This document shows positions 1 to 7,170 of a stretch of DNA of 11,879 nt, one piece after another. This DNA is from DATDCV01 sp036524155 (GTDB lineage Bacteria > Verrucomicrobiota > Verrucomicrobiia > Limisphaerales > UBA8199), in the NCBI GenBank assembly GCA_036524155.1, contig DATDCV010000138.1, forward strand, positions 1 to 11,879, given 5' to 3'. The notes under the pieces were generated by a model. It had not been told where the DNA came from, did not search any database, and was given only the letters and a program-made list of their open reading frames with translations. How positions within the stretch are numbered: position 1 is the first letter of the stretch; each line of letters starts with the position of its first letter. Both the position numbers and the translations under genes were made by a program.

Positions 1-22
1 CGGCCGGGTCGAGGTCGTAAAC

Positions 23-934
23 TCAGTTCAGCGCCGTGCCGCTTCCCGGGAGCCAGCCGTCATATCCGGAGATGTCGCGGCGCCACCTCGGCGCCGGCGA
101 GGCCGGGTTGCCGAATCGGGGCCGCGCCGGGAGCGCCAGCCGGCGACGGGCTGGGCGGTCGACAGTGGTGTGCTCGAGAATGAATTCTATTCGCCGCAGC
201 AGCGCGCGGCCGCTATTCGGGGGTGCTTTCCAAACGGCTTGGGAACGCCGATGGACCTTCATCACCTCGGCGGCGTTCAAGGGCGGGTGCGGCGATACCG
301 GCAATCGTCCCCAGTGGCGGACCTCGCCCAGAACCCGGGCTACCCTGTCCAGAAACGCAACATCCGCCCGCCGATCCCACAATTGCTCGAGTTCGCCGAA
401 AGCGTCGCCGTAGATTACGTTGGTGGATTCGTAAACCCGCTTGCAGACCCGGGTCAACCCGGGGGAACCCTCTCGCCGGAGCGACCAGATGCGGGCAAAC
501 ACCGTCTGGTGATCTGCCGTCAGAGTGCCGTGCCGTCCCGAAAGACCGCTGCCGCGGAGCATGCCGGTGCCGAAAGCGAGCAATTCGGCCGCCAGCAGCG
601 CGGACCCGCCACCGGGTGGCTTAAGCCGTAAATCGCCCCAGCAGCGCCGGTCTAATCGCGTCGCATCGAACCCCCCCCCAGCCGCCAGCACCGCCGGCTT
701 GCAGGTCCGCCGCACGCGCCAGCAGCCCAGCCGTAGCTGCTCGAGCGGCAATCCGTCCAGCGTGTGGCAGGCCACCAGGGAGAAATAACTCTCCGGCAGC
801 AGTTCCGGACGCACCTGGTAGAGCACACGATCAAGTCCGTTGTCGAGCCGGGTGGCGACGATCGGTGTGCGCCGGGTCAGATCCCGCAGCAACTTGTGGC
901 ACCAATCGTCCACAACGACAAACGTCTTCCGCAT
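23..934 (-). CDS. hypothetical protein, 303 aa, family not recognised
   Basis: I do not recognise this family and assign no function. The open frame runs from ATG at 934 to TGA at 23-25 and is the longest in this stretch. The first ~250 residues look protein-like, mixing hydrophobic, acidic and basic positions: a VVVDDW segment near the N-terminus, a Gly-rich patch (AAGGGFDATRLDRRCWGDL) near residues 84-102, and several Trp and Cys. The last ~45 residues are rich in Arg, Pro and Ala and may be a disordered tail. No signal peptide or membrane segment is visible. An AGG lies about 8 bases before the ATG. The yjbQ-like gene is upstream on the same strand with a 57-base gap, so co-transcription is possible. 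Overlapping open frames on the other strand are shorter and less protein-like. Confidence 0.6.
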   Translation of the reverse strand: MRKTFVVVDDWCHKLLRDLTRRTPIVATRLDNGLDRVLYQVRPELLPESYFSLVACHTLDGLPLEQLRLGCWRVRRTCKPAVLAAGGGFDATRLDRRCWGDLRLKPPGGGSALLAAELLAFGTGMLRGSGLSGRHGTLTADHQTVFARIWSLRREGSPGLTRVCKRVYESTNVIYGDAFGELEQLWDRRADVAFLDRVARVLGEVRHWGRLPVSPHPPLNAAEVMKVHRRSQAVWKAPPNSGRALLRRIEFILEHTTVDRPARRRLALPARPRFGNPASPAPRWRRDISGYDGWLPGSGTALN

Positions 935-991
935 TGCAGCCTGGTAGAGCTAAAAACATACCAGCGCGGCCGGGCGGAACCATCTTGTGAA

Positions 992-1411
992 CTACTCTCC
1001 GATAACCTTGACCAGCACTCGCTTGCGCCGGTGCCCGTCGAATTCCCCGTAGAAAATCTGTTCCCAGGGCCCGAAATCCAGTTTGCCTTTCGTGATGGCG
1101 ACCACCACTTCACGGCCCATAATCTGGCGCTTCATGTGGGCGTCCGCGTTGTCCTCCCCCGTGCGGTTGTGTTCGTATTGGGACGTGGGAGCGCGGGGCG
1201 CGAGCTTTTCCAGCCACACGTCGTAATCGTGCTTTAGGCCTTCCTCTTCGTCGTTGATGAAAACGCTGGCTGTTATGTGCATCGCGTTAATCAATACCAA
1301 GCCATCCTGCACACCACTCTTGTGGACCAGAGATTCAACAGTGTTGGTGATGTTGACGAAGCCTCGACGGTTGGGAACTTCGAACCAAAGATGTTCAGTT
1401 AGCGATTTCAT
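992..1411 (-). CDS. YjbQ / UPF0047 family protein
   Basis: This is a member of the YjbQ/UPF0047 family, small proteins often annotated as secondary thiamine-phosphate synthase enzymes because some rescue thiE mutants; the true cellular role is unsettled. The frame is open upstream to 1468, but I chose the ATG at 1411 (MKSLTEHLWFEV), which gives 139 aa, the family's usual length, and puts the first beta strand at the N-terminus. Family motifs are visible: NAMHITAS (residues 42-49, His45), EHNRTGEDNADAH (80-92, with His81, Asp87 and His92 as likely metal or substrate ligands), and GKLDFGPWEQIFYGEFDG (109-126). There is no signal peptide, so it should be cytoplasmic. It lies upstream of the 303-aa unknown on the same strand. 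Identification is by motif only but strong. Confidence 0.93.
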   Translation of the reverse strand: MKSLTEHLWFEVPNRRGFVNITNTVESLVHKSGVQDGLVLINAMHITASVFINDEEEGLKHDYDVWLEKLAPRAPTSQYEHNRTGEDNADAHMKRQIMGREVVVAITKGKLDFGPWEQIFYGEFDGHRRKRVLVKVIGE

Positions 1412-1534
1412 GGCTTTGGAATTATCCCATGTCTGGCCGCGGGGCAAGCCAAGTGGGAGTCTTGTCATTTTTTCAAGCGTTGACGTGTGCTGCGAGCGGC
1501 GTATAACGCTTAATTGTTCGGTTTCACAAGCACC

Positions 1535-1644
1535 TATCCGCTCAGTCTTGGGTCGGCGCGCCGAGTTGCACTCGGCTTACACGTGGCCGTCGGCGCGCTT
1601 AAGCCGATTAAAAATCGGTGCTCCGACCCGAGACTGAGCGGATA
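1535..1644. repeat. long inverted repeat (palindromic element)
   Basis: Arms at 1535-1556 and 1623-1644 are reverse complements at 21 of 22 positions, enclosing 66 bases. Inside are smaller stems: GCCGAG-TTGCA-CTCGGC at 1560-1576 and CCGATT-AAA-AATCGG at 1604-1618. There is also a direct repeat, GTCGGCGCGC, at 1552-1561 and 1589-1598. The element has no T-tract, so it is a poor intrinsic terminator. No coding function is needed to explain it. Both strands stay open across it, and each arm reads YPLSLGS on its own inward strand. The single arm mismatch (CTT versus CTC) is synonymous in that frame. I could not find clear target-site duplications. It may be a dispersed palindromic element or MITE relic. 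Confidence 0.7.
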
Positions 1645-1648
1645 CGCC

Positions 1649-1798
1649 AGCGAATACATTGCTCTTGCATTAGGCGGCACGGCCAGGCCGCCTGTTGGTC
1701 TAATCAATACGATGGGCGTTCTTGCGTGTCCGCTCGTGGTTGCCGGCACATTGGCCGCGTGGGCGGACATGCGGGCCAGCATCAGACAGTCACCGTGA
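1649..1798 (+). pseudogene. possible 3' remnant of a membrane-protein gene
   Basis: After the palindrome an open frame continues to TGA at 1796-1798. It encodes about 49 residues: a short start (SEYIALALGG), a Pro-Pro turn, then a hydrophobic stretch resembling one membrane helix (GLINTMGVLACPLVVAGTLA) and a short polar tail. Its stop overlaps the GTG start of the next gene (GTGA), the geometry of translationally coupled neighbours. The only upstream ATG in frame (1514) reads through the palindrome. The piece may therefore be the end of a gene cut by the palindromic element, a small gene with a non-ATG start, or chance. A stem AGGCGGC/GCCGCCT lies at 1672-1693. This is a low-confidence call. 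Confidence 0.25.
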
Positions 1799-2352
1799 AA
1801 GTCACCTTAAAGCAGTTCGCGAATGTCGCAGTGGTTACGGCCTCAGTATTGCTTGGAATGCAGAATGCGGCTGGGCTCGGCCATGATTTCTTCACCAACA
1901 AGATAGTCAGCCTGCCTGGGTATGTGGTATTTCCGAACGGGTTCGAGGGTCTCGTGAACGCAACGAACCGTATTGCCGGTTACGATGTCAATTCTGAGGC
2001 TGTTTTTTTCTTCTGCGGAACGGCGCAGGATTTCACAGGCTTTCTCGAAGCCTACTCTCATATCCCGGTGGCGGACGAGCACCAGTTGGTGCTCCACGAT
2101 GGCATCGGCGAAGCCAAGTCGCCGTGGGCAACGACCGGTAACCATTGCGACTGGAAACTATACTCCGCTCCCAAAGCCTGGCTGGAGATGCACAGGCTTA
2201 TGGAGCCGGCCACCAATTCCCTGGCGGCGGTCCAAGCCGTGGCCAGGGACCACACCAATTACGTGCTGGTAGTGCATTTCTGGACAGGCGGACGTGTTAA
2301 CCTGGACCAGGTGCGGATCCCTCCCAACGTCAAGGTCAACAAAGGTGAATGA
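1795..2352 (+). CDS. secreted hypothetical protein, 185 aa
   Basis: The function is not recognised. I chose the GTG at 1795 because it places a typical signal peptide at the N-terminus: a Lys at residue 2, Lys6, a hydrophobic core (VAVVTASVLLG) and an Asn-Ala-Ala-Gly region near 24-27 where cleavage is plausible. The frame is open further upstream to 1618, but that part is Arg/Cys-rich and runs into the palindromic element. The mature part is about 158 residues with two cysteines (74 and 118), a FFFCGTAQDFTGF segment and a C-terminal LVVHFWTGGRVNLDQVRIPP segment. It probably acts in the periplasm or outside. The start overlaps the stop of the preceding open frame (GTGA), and its own stop overlaps the next ATG (ATGA), suggesting coupling. 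No clear Shine-Dalgarno precedes the GTG. Base composition looks more AT-rich than the surrounding genes. Confidence 0.7.
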   Translation: MKVTLKQFANVAVVTASVLLGMQNAAGLGHDFFTNKIVSLPGYVVFPNGFEGLVNATNRIAGYDVNSEAVFFFCGTAQDFTGFLEAYSHIPVADEHQLVLHDGIGEAKSPWATTGNHCDWKLYSAPKAWLEMHRLMEPATNSLAAVQAVARDHTNYVLVVHFWTGGRVNLDQVRIPPNVKVNKGE

Positions 2353-2993
2353 TCCCTGGCCCAACCCGACGCACGCACTGGACGACGGGATTCCGTGTCT
2401 GTTTCCTAAAGGCCGTCATTGCCCTGCCGCACGTGATGAGCGTCGTTATGCGGCTGCGTAGTCTTTTGCTCGTCGGGAGTTTAGTGGTCGCCCTGTCGAT
2501 CTTGCTAGCGGTGAGTATTTTCGGGCTGCGAGCGAGCACAATCGCGGTGTCGATGGGGGTGGCCAGTTATGCCCGACGGACGGGCGACCTTCTCGCTTAC
2601 ATCACCCTCACCAACCGTGGAAATGTATCAATCGCAGTGCCGTTGCGTTACCGGTGCGAAGTGGAAAATGCGGGCGGATGGACAAACTACACGGCGGATA
2701 CGCGCCACACAATTTTCCTGCAGCCCGAACAAATGGTTGTGTTTTCGCGCACAAACTACGCGGTTCCGCTGCCCCCTGATACCAGGATATGGACCTTGAA
2801 ACTGCAAGTCCGACAGCAGACGCGCAAAGAGTCGCTGATCCACGCACTGCAGCGTTGGGGAGTTGTCAAACCGCGGGTCTTGTCGAGGCTCTTTGGTCCG
2901 CCCGAAAAGGACGAAGCATTTCGGTGGACGGACTGTCAGAGTGGCTCCTTTGAGGTGCCTCTCGGAGCGTCCCGGCCAGGTAAGGAGCCATGA
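2349..2993 (+). CDS. membrane-anchored hypothetical protein, 214 aa
   Basis: No known family is evident. Residues ~38-60 form one strong transmembrane helix (LLLVGSLVVALSILLAVSIF). Arginines just before it suggest an N-in topology, with residues 61-214 outside the cytoplasmic membrane. The external part alternates hydrophobic and polar residues as in beta sheets (AYITLTNRGNVSIAVPLRY at 83-101) and has cysteines at 103 and 196. The 'NRGNVSIAVPLRYRCEVEN' region resembles an immunoglobulin-like fold, but that is only an impression. The ATG at 2349 overlaps the previous stop (ATGA), and AAGG at 2342-2345 sits only 3 bases away. Starts at 2436 or 2448 would remove a 29-33 residue Arg-containing leader and put the helix closer to the N-terminus, so either is possible. 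It is likely co-expressed with the secreted 185-aa protein. Confidence 0.72.
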   Translation: MIPGPTRRTHWTTGFRVCFLKAVIALPHVMSVVMRLRSLLLVGSLVVALSILLAVSIFGLRASTIAVSMGVASYARRTGDLLAYITLTNRGNVSIAVPLRYRCEVENAGGWTNYTADTRHTIFLQPEQMVVFSRTNYAVPLPPDTRIWTLKLQVRQQTRKESLIHALQRWGVVKPRVLSRLFGPPEKDEAFRWTDCQSGSFEVPLGASRPGKEP

Positions 2994-3043
2994 AGGCCAA
3001 AGGTTCGGCTGGCAATCGGGTGAGAATCCGCTAAGATCAAGCC

Positions 3044-3346
3044 ATGGCGTTGACACGACACTGCTGGAAATGTGGTTCCGAGTACAAGCTCCCCGGCATG
3101 CCGGGGAGATCGGAAACCTGCCATCAATGCGGCTCGGACCTGAAAGTGTGCCTGAACTGCGTCAGCTACGATGCCCGGGTAGCGCAACAGTGCCGCGATG
3201 GACGGGCCGACCCTGTCGCCGAAAAGCACCTGGCCAATTACTGCGAGTACTTTGAAATGGTGCGGCGCGAGTTCGTGCCACCGGCGCGTGACCAGGCGCG
3301 GGAGACTCGGGCCCGGGACGCCTTGAAGAAACTACTGGGGGACTGA
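3044..3346 (+). CDS. small zinc-ribbon protein with eight cysteines
   Basis: This 100-aa protein has eight cysteines: CWKC (7, 10), CHQC (26, 29), CLNC (36, 39), then C50 and C67. The spacing suggests two zinc sites, the first a classic zinc ribbon. The pattern 'C..C - SYDARVAQQCRDG - ADPVAEKHLANYCEYF' matches a widespread but poorly characterised group of small bacterial zinc-ribbon proteins that share the 'YD...QC...A..V..K..ANFC..F' layout; I know no demonstrated function for it. The last 20 residues are a charged helix. There is no signal peptide, so it should be cytoplasmic. The 583-aa helical protein gene begins 17 bases after its stop, so the two are probably one transcript. The ATG at 3044 is the only sensible start, as it lies just before the first CxxC; no clear ribosome site is seen. 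Confidence 0.88.
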   Translation: MALTRHCWKCGSEYKLPGMPGRSETCHQCGSDLKVCLNCVSYDARVAQQCRDGRADPVAEKHLANYCEYFEMVRREFVPPARDQARETRARDALKKLLGD

Positions 3347-3363
3347 ACCGGTTTGATGATTCC

Positions 3364-5115
3364 ATGACCGAGCAAGCGAGCGCGCCAGCAGAATCGGCTT
3401 CCCTGCAGGAAGTCCAGCAAGGTTGGCATGAACTGAGTGCCAGGGTCGAGCAACTGGAATCGGCCAAGGCCGGTTTGGAGAAGGAAAACAAGCTGTTGCG
3501 GGAGTTGCTGGAGCGAGCCATAGAGCACCGGCAAAAATCGCACGGCGAGCTGGTGTTGCTGTTGACCGGGTTGGTGAGCAAACTGCCGCTCAACGACGTG
3601 GGGGTCATCGTCTCGAAGCTCATGGAGCACAACACCAACCTCAGCCAATATCTCGCCGCGCTCATCAAGGGGACCGCCGATGCCCCGCTGCCGCAACCGG
3701 CGGTGCTCCAGACACTCGAACAGACCCGGCGCAAGCTGCACGCGGCCATAGAACCCCTGGTCCAGGAACTGCTCCAACTGGAAACCCCGTTCGAGTCCGA
3801 TCTGCTGCCCGCGCTGCTTTCGCATCCGGAGGAGTTCTTCTCCCCGCGTTTTGTCCGGGCCAACCGCTGTTACCTCAAGGGTCTTATCCCCCGCGAGCGC
3901 GTGCTGAGGGAATTCGGCCCCGAGGCGCTGGTCTTCTTCAACGACGTCACTACGGACCCGAAGCTCAACCCCCGGCCCAAACCCGAGGAGATCGTGTTAG
4001 CCTTCCGGAACGACTTCGCTGCGGTGTTTGAGCAAAACCCGGGACTGGTCCCCACCAAGCGCCAGGAACTGCTCAAGCTGCACCAGCGAGTTAGCTGCAG
4101 CCGCAGCGGCGCCGAGCCCGCCCGCCACCAGCGGTTCGCATTTCAGAGACTGTCGTTCCTGATCGAGCTGCTTTATTATTACGAACATCAGAACACCGAG
4201 GCGGTCGATGTGATGTTCGCCCAGCGGTTGCCCGCGCTCGTCGAGCAACTCGCCCTGGCCGGCGCGGCGGACGTGTTCGAGCCCAGGCTTATTGAACAAG
4301 CGGAGGCCTTGCTGGCCCTGGTCATCAACCCGGACCACCGGCTGATGGTGATCAACAACCTCGGCAAAACGGGGGGCGCCGGCAGAACGCTCAAGTACGT
4401 GTTGCGCCTCCGGACGCCCTTGAACCGCGACCCCGAGCAGACCAGCCTCGAATTCGTGCGGCACCTGCTGACCTCGGCCCCCCGAACGCCTTCTCCCGAA
4501 GCCGTCGCGCCTCTGGTGCGGCTGCTGCCCCCCGAAAGGCAGCGGTTGGTCCTCAGGGCCATCCTGCATTCCGACCGGCTCCGCAAATCGGAAGCGGAAG
4601 CCCTGGGCAAGACGGTGGCGGAGCAACTGGGGCTCGCCAGTCTCGCCGAGGACTCAAAGGCCCAGATCGCCGTCCCGCCTGAAGTCGATCGCCGGATGGC
4701 CTGGGCCCGAGTCAAGGACCTCATTGCCCGGCGGACCGACACCTCGACGGTCGCCGCGGCCATTCGAGACCGCCTCAACGCCAAGTACGATGCCGAGGAA
4801 ATCCGCGAGAGCTGGCTCGTGCTCACGGAAACCGATCCGTTGTCTCTCATCCGGATTTTTTGCCAGTTTCCCTATCTGCCGAACGGCAAGACCGATCCCA
4901 TCGCGCGCACGGTGATGGAAGTCTACCTGACCCGTCTGCTCCACGAAAAATACGCCCGCACCTACCAAAAGGTAGTCAAAAGCCTCCGGAACATGTTCAA
5001 GGCGCGGCCGGACGCGCCCACCCTGGTGAACTTCCTGGCTCTGGTTCGGTGGGTCCGCCCTGCGGTGGCGGACAAATTGTCCGCGGATATCGGAATCGCG
5101 GCGCATGCGGCGTAA
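3364..5115 (+). CDS. helical coiled-coil hypothetical protein, 583 aa
   Basis: I do not recognise a family. Residues ~13-58 form a coiled coil rich in Glu, Leu and Lys (ARVEQLESAKAGLEKENKLL). The rest appears almost wholly alpha-helical, with many Leu/Ala-rich helices and short Pro-containing turns, such as LLPALLSHPEEFFSPRFV near 147-164. This could be a HEAT/TPR-like solenoid, although no regular repeat unit is clear by eye. There are only two cysteines, no membrane helix and no signal peptide, so it is probably a cytoplasmic scaffold or adaptor. A run of basic residues near 540-555 (KYARTYQKVVKSLRNMFKAR) might contact nucleic acid or membrane, which is speculative. It follows the zinc-ribbon gene by 17 bases, suggesting that the two act together. 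It converges on ilvB, with 74 bases between the stops. Confidence 0.85.
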   Translation: MTEQASAPAESASLQEVQQGWHELSARVEQLESAKAGLEKENKLLRELLERAIEHRQKSHGELVLLLTGLVSKLPLNDVGVIVSKLMEHNTNLSQYLAALIKGTADAPLPQPAVLQTLEQTRRKLHAAIEPLVQELLQLETPFESDLLPALLSHPEEFFSPRFVRANRCYLKGLIPRERVLREFGPEALVFFNDVTTDPKLNPRPKPEEIVLAFRNDFAAVFEQNPGLVPTKRQELLKLHQRVSCSRSGAEPARHQRFAFQRLSFLIELLYYYEHQNTEAVDVMFAQRLPALVEQLALAGAADVFEPRLIEQAEALLALVINPDHRLMVINNLGKTGGAGRTLKYVLRLRTPLNRDPEQTSLEFVRHLLTSAPRTPSPEAVAPLVRLLPPERQRLVLRAILHSDRLRKSEAEALGKTVAEQLGLASLAEDSKAQIAVPPEVDRRMAWARVKDLIARRTDTSTVAAAIRDRLNAKYDAEEIRESWLVLTETDPLSLIRIFCQFPYLPNGKTDPIARTVMEVYLTRLLHEKYARTYQKVVKSLRNMFKARPDAPTLVNFLALVRWVRPAVADKLSADIGIAAHAA

Positions 5116-5133
5116 GCCGTATCCGCTCCGCAG

Positions 5134-5152
5134 GACCGGCGGCCGGCCGGTC
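5134..5152. terminator. GC-rich hairpin between convergent genes
   Basis: GACCGGC (5134-5140) pairs with GCCGGTC (5146-5152) around a 5-base loop, in the 74-base gap between the convergent 583-aa gene and ilvB. No T-tract follows on either strand, so it is not a standard intrinsic terminator. The position would suit a bidirectional transcript end. Confidence in termination is low; the hairpin itself is plain. Confidence 0.35.
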
Positions 5153-5189
5153 TCCGTTCAGCCACCAACCAGGCGATCCCAACCCAGAC

Positions 5190-7058
5190 TTACGACTGCC
5201 AGATCATATCGGCCACCGTGCGGCCAGCCGGAATGAACGGCAGCACGTGCTCAGTGTAGGGGACGATGACGTCCAGCACGTAGGGTTCGTCGGCCTCCAG
5301 CATCCGCTGGATGGCGGCGCGCAGGTCTTTCTTGTACATCACTCGCTCGCACTTCACGTTGAAGCTGGTGCAGACGGCGACGTAGTCCGGGTAGATTTCT
5401 TTGCGATTATTGGGGTCGCCCAGGTAGGTATTGCCGCGATTCCCCGCGTAGAACCGGTCTTCCCACTGCATCACCATCCCCAGGTGCTGGTTGTTGAGGA
5501 TGATCACCTTGGCGGCGATCTTCTCGATGTGCGCGGTCGCCAGTTCCTGCACGTTCATCAGGAATGAACCGTCGCCGTCAATGTCCACCACCTGTTTGTC
5601 GGGGAAGGCGACCTTGGCGCCAAGCGCCGCCGGATACCCGTAGCCCATCGCGCCCAGGCCCGCGCTGGTCAAGAACTGGCGCGGACGCTCAAACCGGTAG
5701 AACTGCCCGGTCCACATCTGGTGCTGGCCCACCCCGGTCGTGATGATCGCCTCGCCCCGGCTCAGTTCGTAAAGCGCCTCAATCGCCATTTGGGGCAAAA
5801 TAACCTCGCTTTCCCGTCCCTTCAGGTGATCCCGCATGTGCTGCGATTTCATCACTTCCTCGGTGACGTTGTAGCCAAACGGCGCCCGTTTCTTCCACAC
5901 TTCGATCTGCTTATGCCACGCCAGAAACTGCTTGGCCGGCGGACGCTTGCTGAGCATTTCATTCAGCCGCGCCAGCGCATACTTGATGTCGCTCACCACC
6001 GGCAAGTGCGCCGGCTTGTTCTTGTTGATCTCCGACGCGTCGATATCAATGTGCACGATGGTTCCCCCCGAGCAGAACTGGTCCACCTTGCCGGTAACCC
6101 GGTCGTCGAAGCGCACTCCGAAAGCCAGCAACAGGTCCGCTCCCGGCGTGAGGAGCTTGAGCCGGTCGGCTGGGTTCTTGCGCGGTTCGAACTCGCCGTT
6201 CACCGCCCAGTTGGCATAGGCGGCGCCGTGCATGCCCAGCCAGCGCAACGACAGGGGATGCGTCTCGGGAAACGCGCCGCAGCCCATCAGGGTCGAAGCC
6301 ACCGGAATCTGAGTCAACTCCACGAAACGCCGCAGTTCTTCACTGGCATTCCCGGTGATAATGCCCCCGCCGATGTAGAGCACCGGCCGTTCGGATTTTT
6401 CAATGAGGCCGACGATCTCGTTCAACTCGAGGTCGCTGGCACGCTGATCCGGATTATAACCGCGCACCTTCACCTCGCTCGGGAACACCGGTTGCGTCCG
6501 GGCTTGCTGAACATTCTTCGGGATATCGATTAGCACCGGACCCGGGCGGCCGGTTTGGGCGATCAGGAAGGCCTCTTTGATGATGCGCGGAATATCATTG
6601 ATATCGGTGATGAGATAGCTGTGCTTCACCACCGGCAGCGTCATGCCGTAGATATCCGTCTCCTGGAAAGCGCCTTTGCCAATCATCGCCTGGGCCACCT
6701 GGCCCGTAATCGCGATGAGCGGCACCGAGTCCATGTAGGCGTCGGCGATGCCGGTCACCAGGTTGGTGGCTCCCGGGCCGCTGGTGGCCATGCACACCCC
6801 TGCCCGCCCCGTCGCCCGGGCATAGCCGCCCGCGGCGAACGCGCCCCCCTGTTCATGCCGCGGCAGCACCGTCCGGATCTTCGATCGCGTCAGCGCCTGG
6901 TGGATCTCCATGCTGGCGCCCCCGGGATACGCGAAAATCGTATCCACTCCTTCCCGCTCCAAACAAGCGACGAGGATTTGGCTGCCGGACATGGTGGGGC
7001 CCAGTTCCACCGATGGCTCGGCCGGTTTCTTCTTGGTAGCTTCGGTTGTCTTATTCAT
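5190..7058 (-). CDS. ilvB: acetolactate synthase large (catalytic) subunit
   Basis: This enzyme joins two pyruvates, or pyruvate and 2-oxobutyrate, to give the acetohydroxy acids that start valine, leucine and isoleucine synthesis. It uses ThDP, Mg2+ and FAD and acts in the cytoplasm. At 622 aa it is slightly longer than usual because of a ~22-residue Lys/Glu/Pro-rich N-terminus. The PYR domain has FAYPGGASMEIHQAL (42-56) and HEQGGAFAAGGYARATGR, with catalytic Glu at 69. The FAD-binding middle domain follows. The C-terminal ThDP domain carries GDGSFLMNVQEL (from 495) through NN (522-523), the Mg/ThDP motif. I chose the ATG at 7058 because the frame upstream runs through a strong terminator hairpin. 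A small GGCTG/CAGCC stem (7075-7087) lies shortly before the start. No ilvN regulatory-subunit gene follows, since the next gene converges. An attenuator in the leader probably controls it. Confidence 0.96.
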   Translation of the reverse strand: MNKTTEATKKKPAEPSVELGPTMSGSQILVACLEREGVDTIFAYPGGASMEIHQALTRSKIRTVLPRHEQGGAFAAGGYARATGRAGVCMATSGPGATNLVTGIADAYMDSVPLIAITGQVAQAMIGKGAFQETDIYGMTLPVVKHSYLITDINDIPRIIKEAFLIAQTGRPGPVLIDIPKNVQQARTQPVFPSEVKVRGYNPDQRASDLELNEIVGLIEKSERPVLYIGGGIITGNASEELRRFVELTQIPVASTLMGCGAFPETHPLSLRWLGMHGAAYANWAVNGEFEPRKNPADRLKLLTPGADLLLAFGVRFDDRVTGKVDQFCSGGTIVHIDIDASEINKNKPAHLPVVSDIKYALARLNEMLSKRPPAKQFLAWHKQIEVWKKRAPFGYNVTEEVMKSQHMRDHLKGRESEVILPQMAIEALYELSRGEAIITTGVGQHQMWTGQFYRFERPRQFLTSAGLGAMGYGYPAALGAKVAFPDKQVVDIDGDGSFLMNVQELATAHIEKIAAKVIILNNQHLGMVMQWEDRFYAGNRGNTYLGDPNNRKEIYPDYVAVCTSFNVKCERVMYKKDLRAAIQRMLEADEPYVLDVIVPYTEHVLPFIPAGRTVADMIWQS

Positions 7059-7097
7059 GTTTTCTTGCGGTTGTGGCTGCGACAGCCGCAGGCCCAT

Positions 7098-7130
7098 AAA
7101 AAAACCCACGACTGCCTCCAGCCGTGGGTT
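7098..7130 (-). terminator. intrinsic terminator of the ilvB attenuator (3:4 hairpin)
   Basis: On the minus strand AACCCACGGCTG (7130-7119) pairs with CAGTCGTGGGTT (7114-7103) through 12 positions, with one G-U pair and a GAGG loop. A run of seven T follows (7104-7098). This is a textbook Rho-independent terminator, placed 39 bases before the ilvB ATG and inside its leader, so it must be conditional. The first arm is also the target of the competing antiterminator. Confidence 0.9.
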
Positions 7131-7170
7131 CTTGTCGAAATATATTTCACCTTCGACAAGCGCCAACGGC
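7121..7170 (-). promoter_or_regulatory. antiterminator pairing (2:3) of the ilvB attenuator
   Basis: Segment 2 (7170-7152, within the leader peptide's 3' part) can pair with segment 3 (7139-7121). CTTGTCGAA with TTCGACAAG gives nine base pairs. After a 2x2 internal loop, GCCGTTGG with CCCACGGC gives seven more with one mismatch. The second block takes up eight bases of the terminator's first arm, so this fold and the terminator exclude each other. A ribosome stalled on the upstream Leu/Val codons would leave segment 2 free and favour this fold. Confidence 0.8.

Noticed and set aside
1..22. Feature at the left edge
   Set aside because: Only 22 bases before the first stop codon; nothing can be supported.
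1618..1794. Extension of the secreted-protein gene upstream to 1618
   Set aside because: The added residues are Arg/Cys-rich, start within the palindrome and would bury the signal peptide internally.
3997..4626. 209-codon frame on the minus strand opposite the 583-aa gene
   Set aside because: Low-complexity Gly/Gln/Arg composition typical of a shadow frame; the plus-strand product has coherent helical character.
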